DNA of 64,000 nucleotides from Ananas comosus (taxonomy: Eukaryota > Streptophyta > Magnoliopsida > Poales > Bromeliaceae): NCBI RefSeq assembly GCF_001540865.1, contig NC_033637.1:5725737-5789736 (forward strand), in the 5' to 3' direction. The notes under the pieces were generated by a model. It did not search any database and was not told the origin of the DNA. It was given only the letters and a program-made list of their open reading frames with translations. Within the stretch, counting starts at the first letter, position 1. Each line of letters opens with the position of its first letter. The translations under genes and the position numbers were made by a program. This document shows positions 1-10,211 of the stretch, piece after piece.

Positions 1-1561
1 CAATTGATTCATGACTATATAACGACTACACCATTATTATGCTATAAAATTAATAACACGGCAGTAGTTAATGTTACGTCGATATGGTGACGGTGTAGTC
101 GTTATATACTAGTAGCGATGTAGAGACTGCGTAAGCGATGTGTACTGGTCAATCAGTTGATTTAATTCAACACACTAACTCAACGTTATTAAATCTTTCA
201 ACCTAGGTTTTTAATAGTATTTAATTTTAAACTTCTAGTTTAACATGTGGGAACTATAAAGCTCCTGGTGTCCACATAACATTGGTAAACAAAAGAAAAA
301 AAGAAAAAAAAACCTGAACCGTCGAACCTGTAATTCGATTAGTGTTTAAGATACGTACGAGTATAATAATAGAAGTAATGCATGGTACATAAGAGACCCT
401 TTCAAGTAGAAGATCGTTCCCTGTTTTAGGAGGGGAAAAAAAAAAAAACCAAAAATCATTGAATGATCACAAAAAAAAAAAAAAAACTCTCTATCCATCG
501 TGCGATTGACAAAGCAAATAAAGTAAATCTTTATTTGAATCGATCTTTTACACTTAGTTGATCCTAAGCTTGAACCCAGAGTCTATAGTTAGTGGTTTAA
601 AAAACGGTGAACGAGATCCCTGCCAGCCATCATTGAATGATCACAACTACACCAGGATCCCTTATCTACGCATCTATTTCGTTATTTGTATCAACATTAG
701 AATAGGTAATCGTGAACACTGACACTCTGACACTCTGGCACTCTATTGGAATAATGCATGATGAGTGGGTGGTACAAAACAGGTAAAGGGGTGAAGATAA
801 TGTGGGAGAGATACCCCTGATACAAAAACCGAACAAGTTGTTCGTACGTCTCCTGAATATGGAAAGGTCGTTTTTATTATTATTGTTTATCATTGATTAT
901 TATTTTAACCGAACCAAAAACCCTACATTGTTACCGAGAGGAAAAGTGAGAAGTCNNNGGGGGGGGGGGGGGGGGGAAGGTTATTTGAGTTCATCAAGAA
1001 ATTGATCACTTGGCCGTCAACAACAACAAAGGTTATGGTACAACTATTTTGGCTCAGCTAATAGCAAGTCAACGAAAACCATCAGCCAAGTGGGGCACCG
1101 CTAGACTAAATTATATAGGAAAATGATTAATCTATTAATGTTGATACATATATCCTACAGCTAAACAAACAGCATCCTACAGTTTACTCCTCGAACCACG
1201 GTGGTGGAATAGGACCTAGTCATAAACATCTTTTTCTCTTCAATTGTCTTGTAATTAGCATGAACTAAGTGCAAAACAAGATTGAATAACTAGCTAAAGG
1301 AATAGGTATCAATCCAGTCACGCAACAAGCCTGGACACATTGAAATCCGGAAATAATTTGGACAAATGATTTACCAAAAAAAAAAAAAATCCCACATTCA
1401 AATAAGACAGTTAGTTCGAATCAGTAACCTCTTGACAGTTATATCTTCTACTTCATTTTCGACAAACTGTCTCTAACTTCATATTTATTACCAAGTTGTC
1501 AAATAAAATTTTCTCAATGATTACTGGTAACAACTATCTCAGATCTTAAAAGTAAGCTTAC
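1..1561. other. AT-rich spacer without recognised gene; small assembly gap
   Basis: I see no convincing coding exon here. The stretch holds a 17-bp perfect inverted repeat (16-32 and 92-108), several A-rich tracts, three N bases at 956-958 and an 18-base G run directly after them that looks like a sequencing or assembly artefact. If the Derlin fragment that follows were a working gene, its last exons should lie here or further left on the minus strand, but none was recognised. Confidence 0.6.
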
Positions 1562-2259
1562 CAAGAGATCCACCCATGTACTGCTACCAACAAGAATTGA
1601 GAACCCAAGAAGCACCTGCAAATTTAAAGGAAGAGAAGAGAAATAAAAAACAAACTAATTTTTGGCCTTCAGACAATGAAAAGATTGCACAGCAATAATG
1701 ATAAGATTTAACAGTAAGGTGCAATCAGCCGCTCAATGGTGACAGATAGTCACTTTGAATAATAGGCCACTGAAGAATCAACAAGAAAACTCACCCATGG
1801 TAGATAAGCTGCAGTGAAGGTAAAAAGGCCCAAGAAACTCATGTGGATGAAAGGGTTATGTTTGCTCCACACATAGACCTGCAACGTAAAAATAAAATAA
1901 AATAAAATGAAAAATCCAACAAGGCATTTCCAACCTAAAATCAGAAATAGAACTCTAACAACAATATGACAGTAGATGGCATTGCCGGAGCATGCGTCAA
2001 GGGTTAAATAGGGCGAATGGTAGATGCTGTACTGGGTGACTAACCATCATGAAAGTCAATGAGTTGCTAAGGAAAAAAATTTTGGCAAAAGTCTCGGAAA
2101 TATATGGTATCATCCCTCCAATAAGAACAATCCCAGTGAGAACAGTGGCACCGAATAAGAGCATGTAGAAAAAATCCGCAGTCCGTCCCCTGAATGAGTT
2201 TTCCTCAAGTAGTTTGCAGTATCGTGCAAGGAAAAACATGTGGAACAGAAAGTCCAAAT
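1562..2259 (-). pseudogene. Derlin fragment (three internal exons)
   Basis: Derlins are multi-pass ER membrane proteins of the rhomboid pseudoprotease superfamily that help move misfolded proteins out of the ER for degradation. Three minus-strand exons match the central part of plant Derlin-1/2: 2259-2045 (begins DLDFLFHMFFLARYCKLLEE, contains NSFRGRTADFFYMLLFGA), 1878-1795 (VYVWSKHNPFIHMSFLGL onward) and 1615-1562 (VLLGFSILVGSSTWVDLL). All have AG acceptors and GT donors and their frames join. I found neither the exons for the first cytosolic and membrane segments nor the C-terminal exon starting GMIAGHAYYF. The three exons have no stop or frameshift, so this could be the middle of a gene with very long introns. 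Its place beside other same-strand gene fragments makes a captured or relic piece more likely. Identity is confident, gene status is not. Confidence 0.82.
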
Positions 2260-3081
2260 CTGGTAAGGAAAATTAGTATCAATAAGAGTAACTTGTCAGC
2301 AATATAGTTTGATATTAAAAATTGATAAAAAACGAATTTTCAAAAGTAAGAAATAAAAAAGAATAACAGAATATGTTTTGTGAAAACTTATATTATGCAT
2401 CAAAGATGAGAAGATAAAGCATTCTATGTGTAACTTTATTCCGAATCAAAATTTGAAGTGACGAAAAAGTCATCAAATAATTTATATCAAATAAATTGAA
2501 ATGTAGAATACTAACATCAAAATTTTGAAAGATTAAATAGTCGAATCAAAATGGTATATAGTTTAGATACGTAAATTCTTCACTTTTATACCCCAACTTA
2601 AATCAAAGAAATTAGAGGTTGTGTAGGTATTGTTTAAAAATTAAAACAAATGNATAAGGCAGCGGCGGAGGCGGCGCATAGGCGGCGGAGGCGTACGGGG
2701 AGAGAGAGAGAGAGAGAGAGAGAGAGGAGGCGAATAGTAGAGGTCTACAGGGTAAAAAAAAAATAGCGCTCGATGGGACCCACGATCCGAAAATTCGGTT
2801 TGGCGAAGCGGCGGTTGAGCGGCGTAAGGTACGACCCCTACAGGGAGGTCGGTGGAGAGAGAGAGGGGGAAGGGATTGGAGGGGGGAGTGGAGGCGCCAG
2901 AGAGAGGGGACCCACTGGTCAGAGAGAAAGGGGAAAAAAAATATTGGGAGCGGGGGAGTAGCACAGTACAGGGGGGACCCATGGGTCAGATGGTGAAAGA
3001 GGGGGAAAAATTTTTTGGGGGGCCCACATCACTGAATGAAGGAGAAGCGGAGAAATGGTTAAGGGTTCGCCCTTTAATGTT
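2260..3081. other. Spacer with GC-rich promoter-like block
   Basis: The first part (2260-2640) is AT-rich with no visible gene. From about 2655 to 3080 the base composition changes sharply to GC-rich, with a (GA)n tract at 2699-2726, repeated GGGACCCA/GGGTCC words and runs of G. Read on the minus strand it looks like the pyrimidine-rich 5' untranslated region of a monocot gene, but no start exon could be assigned. It ends at the Helitron-like terminus. Confidence 0.4.
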
Positions 3082-3086
3082 ACTAG

Positions 3087-3113
3087 TGTAGGTCCCACGC
3101 GTTGCCGCGGGCC
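3087..3113 (-). repeat. Helitron-type 3' terminal hairpin
   Basis: A GC-rich stem with a GCAA loop and a one-base bulge lies just before ACACTAG/T on the minus strand. This is the sequence that allows the 3' end of the candidate Helitron to be placed. Confidence 0.55.
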
Positions 3114-4003
3114 ATTTGTGTAGGTGAAGAATGAAGAAATCACAAATGTGTGAGAAAGAAATTGTAAGAAAAAAATTATAGTAAAGTTAAAACTATGTTA
3201 AGCAGATAAAGCTCACTGTCAATAATTGAAAATCAAGATAAAGCTAAAAACATCTATATATTTGGAGCTCACTATCAATAGCATGATTACGGCTGAAAAC
3301 AAATTAATAATGTTCGAATACATAAAGCATATATATGAAAGTTCGAATACATAAAGCATATTAAATGGTAAGAATGAACATTTATATAAGTTCCGATACA
3401 TATCAAATGGCAAGAATGAAAATAGTAAAGAAAGGCTCAGATCATAATATATTTTTTTGTCATGAGGCATTTTTTCCTTTTAATGCAAATTAATTGGCTG
3501 AAGTGTTGATGGCTGCAGCGGTTGCCTCTGGCCGTCCAAGCTGCCTTGCTGTCAACACATTTGTATGGCCATGGATGCATGCCTCAGTTAATTGGCACGC
3601 ATGGCCTTTTAATTGCATATTGTTTCAATTACAGGTAATATGCATACATATTAGAGGGCATATTGCTTAAGTGACCTCTAATGTGCAGATAATTGCAGGT
3701 AAATTACCTACATGCAATTAGAATTAATTCAACCAATAGTTGATCTGCATTGAGATTTTTCTGCAGTTCAATTAGAGTGAAAATTAGAGGTAAAACCTTA
3801 CCTCTGTGCAATTTACCTCTACATGCAATTTACTTGCATTGAGATTTTCACTTGCATAACATCCAGTAAAAGCTTGTGTAGCGGCAAAAGACAGAGAGTT
3901 ACATGAAGACAAATGAGAAAACAAAATTTTGTTATTATACAGTATATGTTTTGGAAGAAGTGGGAAACAATTAAACAAAAAGAGAGCTGATCAAGGAACC
4001 AAC

Positions 4004-4445
4004 CATGAGAATTCTTATCTCATCAAGAAGTTCATGGCCTCTCTCCTTTGCTTGATGTGTAGCAGTTTCAACAGAGATCGCTATATCACCTAATAATAGC
4101 TGCAGAACAAAGTTACAAAAGAAGCGAACAAAAAAGTGGACATATTATGCAAATAAAATATCAAAATATTATGCTATCTCAAAACATCAAAGATATGCCT
4201 TACAGTCGGCATGTTAAGTTCAGGGACGTGTTGTGACATAGAAAGGACATCAGTAGCTCGGTCCTCATCCCTCCATTCTTTGTTTAGCGTTCAGATAAAT
4301 TTGTCATTACAAAGAAGCAACGACAACTCAACTTTCTCATATTTATCAACATCATCTATACATTTGTCTCTAAATTTATATTCGGAGTCTTTTATGTCAT
4401 CAAATGCAACTTTTATTGCCCTGGCAAAATCTATTTGCAGCGTCT
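4004..4445 (-). pseudogene. YbeY endonuclease fragment with a nonsense codon
   Basis: YbeY is a zinc-dependent endoribonuclease for rRNA maturation; in plants it acts in chloroplasts. Two minus-strand exons match its middle: 4445-4204 (AIKVAFDDIKDSEYKF..., VELSLLLCNDKFI, LNKEWRDEDRATDVLSMSQH) and 4099-4004 (LLLGDIAISVETATHQAKER, HELLDEIRILM). The splice borders fit (GT at 4203-4202, AG at 4101-4100, phase 0). A TGA at 4293-4291 interrupts the first exon between NDKFI and LNKEW. The catalytic zinc-binding motif (HGxLHLxGxDH), expected immediately after DEIRILMV, was not found downstream, nor was the HAD-like C-terminal domain that plant YbeY proteins carry. It is therefore a dead fragment, kept with its intron, in the same direction as the neighbouring TPP and PP2C pieces. 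Confidence 0.88.
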
Positions 4446-4901
4446 CTGCAATACTCTACATAAATTTTACCAAAACTACATATAAAATTGATGTTCATCA
4501 AGACAATAATCTAGTAATTGAAGCATAAGTTTGGGTAAAGAGCACCAAACAAACTTCTTCATGAAATGCCAATATGTTGCATGATATGCTTATCATATAT
4601 ATAAGGAAAAAAAAACAACTTGTATATATAGGGGGATAAAAAAAAAAAAAAAAAGACACGAAGTGATCTGAAAATTGATAGTTTTCAAATAAGAATAATT
4701 TGAGACTACTTGATCGCTAGGTAAATGATGTTATAAAATCACGAAATTTGATTTTTAGTAAGTTAAAGTAAGTTTGATTAGGTGGGTGAATCTCCAAAAC
4801 CTACGAATCATGCACAGTACAATGATTCACTCGCAAATATGTTACGCCGTTTAGATTTTTCATAATCCTACGATAAGTAAAACTCTGCACAAATGTTGTA
4901 C

Positions 4902-5173
4902 CTTCCTTCCTTGTGTAATCCAGAGTTTCGGATATTCCCCGACAACTGATCTAACATGCTCAATCAGGACATGCCATTTCTAGTACAGAGCGAGCACAAA
5001 TTAGTAAAGTTTCTCGCGGAATTTCTTTTTGTGGCAACAAAGAATGCTAATTTGCGTCGTTAGATCTTTACCTTTTCCTCGGCTCAATAGAAGTGAACTG
5101 ATATGCAGAACTTATTGTTCTCCACATAGGCACCTGGGATTGATTCCATTTTCTCTGACAGTGCTTCATAAAC
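4902..5173 (-). pseudogene. Trehalose-6-phosphate phosphatase fragment (two exons)
   Basis: TPP removes phosphate from trehalose 6-phosphate, a sugar-status signal in plants. Two minus-strand exons match the region between the second and third HAD motifs: 5173-5072 (VYEALSEKMESIPGAYVENN, KFCISVHFY, then TGA, AEEK) and 4979-4902 (KWHVLIEHVRSVVGEYPKLW, ITQGRK). Both have good splice borders and join in phase 0. The TGA at about 5086-5084 replaces a codon in the usual VHFRxVDEK motif, so it is broken. The N-terminal catalytic DYDGTL motif and the C-terminal GDDxTDED motif are absent. The next exon (VLEIRP...) was not seen before the YbeY fragment begins. Confidence 0.85.
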
Positions 5174-5399
5174 CTTAAAAAAAGAGAGCAAAAAACATTA
5201 TAGCACATTATGGTAGATGACACAATGCATGGCTTTGCTAATATTTCTCTAAAGCAGTTGTGGGCTGCGATAATAAATTGACATGCGATATATAGCAGCT
5301 GCATCAGTAAAATTTGGTGACTAAAGTGAAACTCTGCCACATGTTTAGGGAGAATTGAACCAAGTGACGGGGTCCTTGTGTCAAGGCCTGTTACCGAGC

Positions 5400-6058
5400 A
5401 CCGATGTCGAGGACGATGCACGTGGGCCCCACCACGGCGACGACGGTGGTTGAGCCCACGGTGTCGCACTTGCGCGCCTGAAGCTCGAATCGGCACCGAA
5501 GGTTCCGGGAACCGCTTCCCTGGCCCGGCCCCTGCACCTCCGCGTCCATCCTCGAGAAGCTCCGCTCCATCACCTCCCTCCAACCCCCCTGCGTCGGCGA
5601 CGAAGCCCCCGCTCTCAGCCGTCGATCTCCTCCCCCACCACTTCGTGCATCCGATCCTTACACGACATCGCCACCTAAGCAACGAAGACATTCATGATTA
5701 GTTCGAAGGATCGAGAAAGAAGAGTAGGAGGAGGAGGAGGAGGAGGAGTACTCACATGAGAGCATCCGTGGCCGTCGAATACGCCGAAGAAATCGAACCT
5801 CCCTCCCCGCACGAAATCGGGGCGAATGAACACGGCGTCCTCCATCTCCCTCCTGCGTCCGCACACAGAGATCATCCTGAACCTCGATCCCTCATGAGCG
5901 CGCTCCTCCTCGATCGATCCCGCCGCGCGGGGAGGATCCCCGCTCAAATTCCCGCTCGATCCGCTCCCGACCGTCCCGTCGCTCGCCCAGCGCTCCGGAT
6001 TCGACGCGGCTCCCTCCGCCCTCGGCCGCTTCCTCCTTGACTCCTCCGCGATCTCCAT
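5400..6058 (-). pseudogene. Protein phosphatase 2C fragment (clade-A-like), frameshifted
   Basis: PP2C enzymes are metal-dependent Ser/Thr phosphatases; clade A members are negative regulators of abscisic acid signalling. Exon 1 (6058-5756, minus) starts at ATG 6058 and ends at a GTGAGT donor; it carries SVCGRRREMEDAVFIRPDF and FFGVFDGHGCSH, containing the metal-binding DGHG motif. Exon 2 starts at 5674 after an AG acceptor with VAMSCKDRMHEVVGEEIDG, then loses frame near 5617-5621 (a one-base deletion is the simplest reading). It continues in another frame as WREVMERSFSRMDAEVQG and KCDTVGSTTVVAVVGPTCIV. At about 5400-5410 the match stops where the family continues with a CGDSRAV-like motif. 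A catalytic third of the enzyme is missing. The very GC-rich first exon and upstream (GA)n leader look like a native monocot gene 5' end taken with its promoter. Confidence 0.87.
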
Positions 6059-6890
6059 CAGCGTCGTATTGTCGACCCCAAACTCCTCGGCGATCTCCTC
6101 CGCGATACTCTCGTGGGGCACCGAGTACCCGAGATGCAGCTGCGGATCCCGGCGGGGAGATCGAAGAGACAGAGCGCGGATTCCTGTGGGGAGATCGGAG
6201 AGAGATCGAAGAGAGAGAGGCGGGATCGGAGAGAGAGAGAGAGAGGCGGGATAGGAGAGAAAGAGGCGGTGGCCAAGAGATCCTCGCCAGATCTCACACC
6301 GGCGAGGATCGTGCCGCGAATCCCGCCCGGCAGGGAGATCGGACGGCGGATCGCGAAGAGAGATAGAGAGAGGGGACAGCGCGGAGGGGAAAAAAAAACC
6401 CCGCAGATCGCGCCGCGGATCCCGGCGGATCCGCGTGCCGCGTGGGGAGATCGGAGAGAGAGAGGTGGGGAGCCACGTCACCCATGCCCGGCCCGACTGG
6501 TCGCGCCAAGCACGCGCACCCGCTCGCGCCCGGCTCGCCCCGCCCGCCCGCCGACCACGCCGGCGCCCCCGCTCCTCGCTGGTGGACCCCACCGACCCTC
6601 GAAACGCCTGGAAGCTAGATGCGAGAGATCGGGGGAGATCCTCGGCAGATCTCCCCGGGGGAATCATGCCGAATCCCGGCGATCTCGCGAGGAGATCGAC
6701 GGCGGAGAGAGAGAGAGAAGATCGGGATTGGGGAGGGTGGACGTGGAGAGAGAGAAAGAAGCGGCGGGGCAACGCCAGCGGAAAAAAAAAAAAAGCGAAA
6801 ACCCGCGACACCCCCACTGGTGGCCCCACCGAACCCGAAAAATGCGGGGAGCGTGCCGTACAACTCGCCTTCATTTGTTATTGATTGTTG
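6059..6890. promoter_or_regulatory. GC-rich leader/promoter region captured with PP2C
   Basis: This block upstream of the PP2C start is about two thirds G+C and filled with GAGA and GATCGG words on the plus strand (CT-rich on the minus strand). Long open frames on both strands here are low-complexity artefacts of that composition. It changes abruptly to AT-rich DNA near 6870-6890, which is probably the edge of the captured fragment. Confidence 0.45.
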
Positions 6891-9800
6891 ATAGATGGAC
6901 AAAAAAATTTGGTCTATTTGCATTGAACATTGGCTTATGTATTGGTCCTCATATGTTTGTTGATTTATTAGCAATATTATTAATAAGATTTTGATGAAAG
7001 TTTATGACACGTTCAACCCTGCCATGCAGGTTTGGCTAACATGTACAACAGTAATATATTGATAGGGCGAAGTTTCATCCTGATTTTACAGGGATACTTG
7101 TGTAGGATTAATAAGATTAGCTATAATCCCTCTTCAAAAGTCTCAAAGTAAAAGAATGTGTCATCATTGATTCTCAACAAGAAGAAGCAGCTTTCAAGCG
7201 CAAACCTGTTTTCCATCTTGAAAGGTCCGCTGGAACATGGAAGCGACAAATGATTGCCCCCTCTTCAAAGGACGCCCTATCAATTACTCTAATATAAGCA
7301 CGAAAAGTAGAACACTTCTGACAAGGACACGGCTCCTTATGTGAGAAGAACACTCCTGATCTTTTGTCCTCGTTTGAATACTTTTACTGCGATAGTACCT
7401 GTAAACCAAATATGTATTGCAAGCTGCGTCCGGTCCTGTGCTCGTGTAATAATAAAAAAAAATAGTTGGAAAGATATGGAACGACATCCAGTCCCTTTTC
7501 GAAAAATTAATGTGTCATCATAAGTAAAAAAAATGTCTCTCGTCTCATTAGTAATATCGTATTCCATTTCTTGTATATATTCGTTTCCATCTTATGCGTC
7601 ACAAAAACCCTTCTAAATCAAGATGTGTGGTCCACCCTTTATATTGGGACAGCTTATCGTAAAAAAGAAAAACAATATTCCAAATTTGTAAGGAGGAAAT
7701 TTATGATACTTTATAAGTTCTCAACTACAGCGAGACGCTTCAAGCCACGACCCTCGACCAATGCAGCTGCCAAATTCGAGTCGGTCTAGAAATACCGATA
7801 AATAAGCCGTCTGCAATCAGGAAGAGTCGTATAGGTATATACCAGATGAATGTAAGACAGCATAATGCGAGAAAACAGAATATTGGCATATAGCCAGTAA
7901 TATGAACTCAAACATGGAATCAATAATTGTCATAATCATTAATTACAATATATAAGAGTAAAAAAGAGTTTTCAGGAATTCACTTGGATCAGACAACAAA
8001 GAGAAAAAAGACAGCCATTAAAGAGGCACGCACGGATGTTTCTATATGCATCTTACAAAATTCAGGTATAAATTGACTAAAGATTTTATGATATTTTGCA
8101 TATCTTTATCCTAGCATCCGCCTACAAAATTTATTTTTTAAACATAGATTCGTCATCGATAATCTTATGCTGCATTAATAAGTAGCATTAAATAAATAAT
8201 GGCATAAGACTATACCACCCCTATTATTAGCTTGTCTCGAACAATACATCTGCTTTGGTTTATTCAATTCAGGAAATAGATAAATTGCATAGATAATAGT
8301 TTAATATATTGTAATTATTTTGTAAATAGGAAAAGAAAAATCTATAATATTTATATTTTATATAATAAAATCCTCTATAACAATCTGAAAATTATACACA
8401 CCGATACTCCTTATATCAAAAGATTCATAATTTCTATATAGAAATAACTAAATATAATACTGATACTCTACATACACACACCAACTTATCTCCCACAGAA
8501 CTAGGGTATCCACTCCAGCAAAACTCGACTTTAAGGAAAATGATTGAAGAAAATCACCTTCGGAGGAAAGAGACAGTATATGAAAATTTCAGATTTTTAA
8601 GCAGGGCCCACATAATTTTGCAAGGATTAAAACACAATGAATAAGCCCTATTCATTTAAAGCTCAACCGGAAATTATGTTCTATGTTTAATTGAATTGAA
8701 CAAAAAAAGAAGGAAGAAAGAACACATCCGTAGCTGTTACCAGGTTGATGAGGATAACCCAAATTAGGTGAATTCCTTAAGGTGCCCACGTCACTAAAAT
8801 ATCGTTACACCATCCTCCAGATGTTAGATATTATGCGATGCAAAAAGCGTTCAAATGACAATCATAAACTTTCAATACACTTTAAACTTGTTCATGACTT
8901 AGTCTTTGTAAATGATGTAGAGAAGGGGCATAAACCAGAAATACCAGCGAGAGAACTCACGGCATCGCGTTATCTCGAGACAGAAAATTACATAAAGAAA
9001 ACGGTCACTATAATATAAAATATAATTTTTATATATTTTTTAATAATTAATATATATTAATAATTTAATTTAATATGTATATATTAAATACTCAAATTTA
9101 GATTTACAAAATTATCTTAAAATACCTATTAGTATTTTTATTATTAAGTATTAATAAGAGATAAAGGGTAAAAATGGTATTTTGAAAATTTAACTCCGTT
9201 TCAAATGGGACCTAACGGATCTAAACTAATAGAGGGCATTTATGATAATTTTTACATATTTGGAGGGTATTGGTGATATTATCAATTTTAGAAGGGTATT
9301 GATGAAATTAATAGTTTCTAGAAGGGCATCTATGAAATTATTCCTTTTTTTTTTTTGACTCAATTACATAACTTTTTCTTGCATTTTAAACCTTGCCTCA
9401 TTTATTTCATACATTAAAAATTGCAACATTAGCTTCTTGCACTTTATCANNNNNNNNNNNNNNNNNNNNNNNNNNNNNNNNNNNNNNNNNNNNNNNNNNN
9501 NNNNNNNNNNNNNNNNNNNNNNNNNNNNNNNNNNNNNNNNNNNNNNNNNCCTTCTTTACTGCTTTTTCTTTCTAAAATAAGAAAAGCATGCCATTCACTT
9601 TGGGGATACACTGTTTAGTGTTATTGCATAACTTCTTTCTAATTATGCCACATTTTCCACAACTCTGATTTTTAAAATAGTATTAATGATAAAAAAAGAC
9701 TTTTAAAATCGGCCCCGATGCGTTACAAATTTGCGCCAAAATGATTTTAACTTGATCCAACATTCCAAAACATGCTGTCAAGGAACTCAAGCTGCAAGTC

Positions 9801-10155
9801 TGCCAATTTGCCAAAGTCCAGTATATTACACTTTTAAATTTTGTGGTCCGATTGGTACGATCGTTCCTACCAGTTCCAAGCCCATCCTTAGATCTAATTA
9901 TCTGAAAATCTTTTTGTTCAGTAAGAGGCATGCCTTGTACTATCTGAAATGTGGGAGGAATATCCTGCCCATTTAAGAATGAAGATGTCCTCTTATTGGA
10001 CACCATGTGAACACTATCAAGAGAAAAATTACATTCAAAGATATGCGCATTTATGATCCATTAAATTAAAGATATGTATATCCATATCTTTTAATAAATA
10101 TTTGAAGTTAATAAATCTAAATTAAAGTTGTTCTGTCGATTATGCAGATCTTGCC
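6891..10155. other. Intergenic AT-rich region with a scaffold gap
   Basis: No gene can be assigned. A minus-strand frame at 7335-7174 (53 codons, containing CPCQKCSTFRAYIRVID and CRFHVPADLSRWKTG) looks protein-like but I do not recognise it. Another minus frame at 10006-9683 (contains NGQDIPPTFQIVQGMPL) is also unrecognised. The tract 9005-9350 is simple AT sequence followed by several imperfect copies of an AGAAGGGCATNNATGAAATT-like motif. Confidence 0.5.
9450..9549. other. 100-N assembly gap
   Basis: Exactly 100 Ns, the usual placeholder for a gap of unknown size. Distances across this point, including any between the candidate Helitron and the neprosin-like gene, are not reliable. Confidence 0.99.
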
Positions 10156-10163
10156 TATTTAAA
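10156..10163 (+). promoter_or_regulatory. TATA box of neprosin-like gene
   Basis: TATTTAAA lies 49 bases before the ATG at 10212. Its spacing allows a very short leader. Confidence 0.45.
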
Positions 10164-10211
10164 GAGAGGCAGAAAAAAGGGTTGTTGCCATAGGTGATTT
10201 TGTCTCTCCTT

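Larger units (their letters stand above)
3083..7107 (-). mobile_element. Candidate Helitron carrying captured gene fragments
   Basis: On the minus strand, 3111-3094 can fold into a GC-rich hairpin (CCCGCG, loop GCAA, CGCGTGGG), followed about ten bases later by CTAG at 3086-3083 and a T at 3082. A short GC hairpin before CTRR, with insertion next to T, is the known 3' end of Helitrons, which move by rolling-circle replication and often pick up gene pieces. Three gene fragments upstream of this end (YbeY, TPP, PP2C) share the element's direction. The 5' end is a guess: the minus strand at 7107 starts TCCTACACAAG after an A, which fits the required A/TC, but the motif is weak. No RepHel helicase gene is present, so the element would be non-autonomous. 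Confidence 0.45.

Noticed and set aside
5675..6874. Minus-strand frame of 399 codons as a full PP2C precursor
   Set aside because: Only the part from 6058 downward matches PP2C. The upstream 270 codons are low-complexity Arg/Ser/Pro sequence, and the end runs past a GTGAGT donor into intron.
6113..6994. Long plus-strand open frame of 293 codons opposite the PP2C region
   Set aside because: It is an Arg/Glu-rich shadow of GAGA- and GATCGG-type DNA; the PP2C match lies on the other strand and the frame shows no domain.
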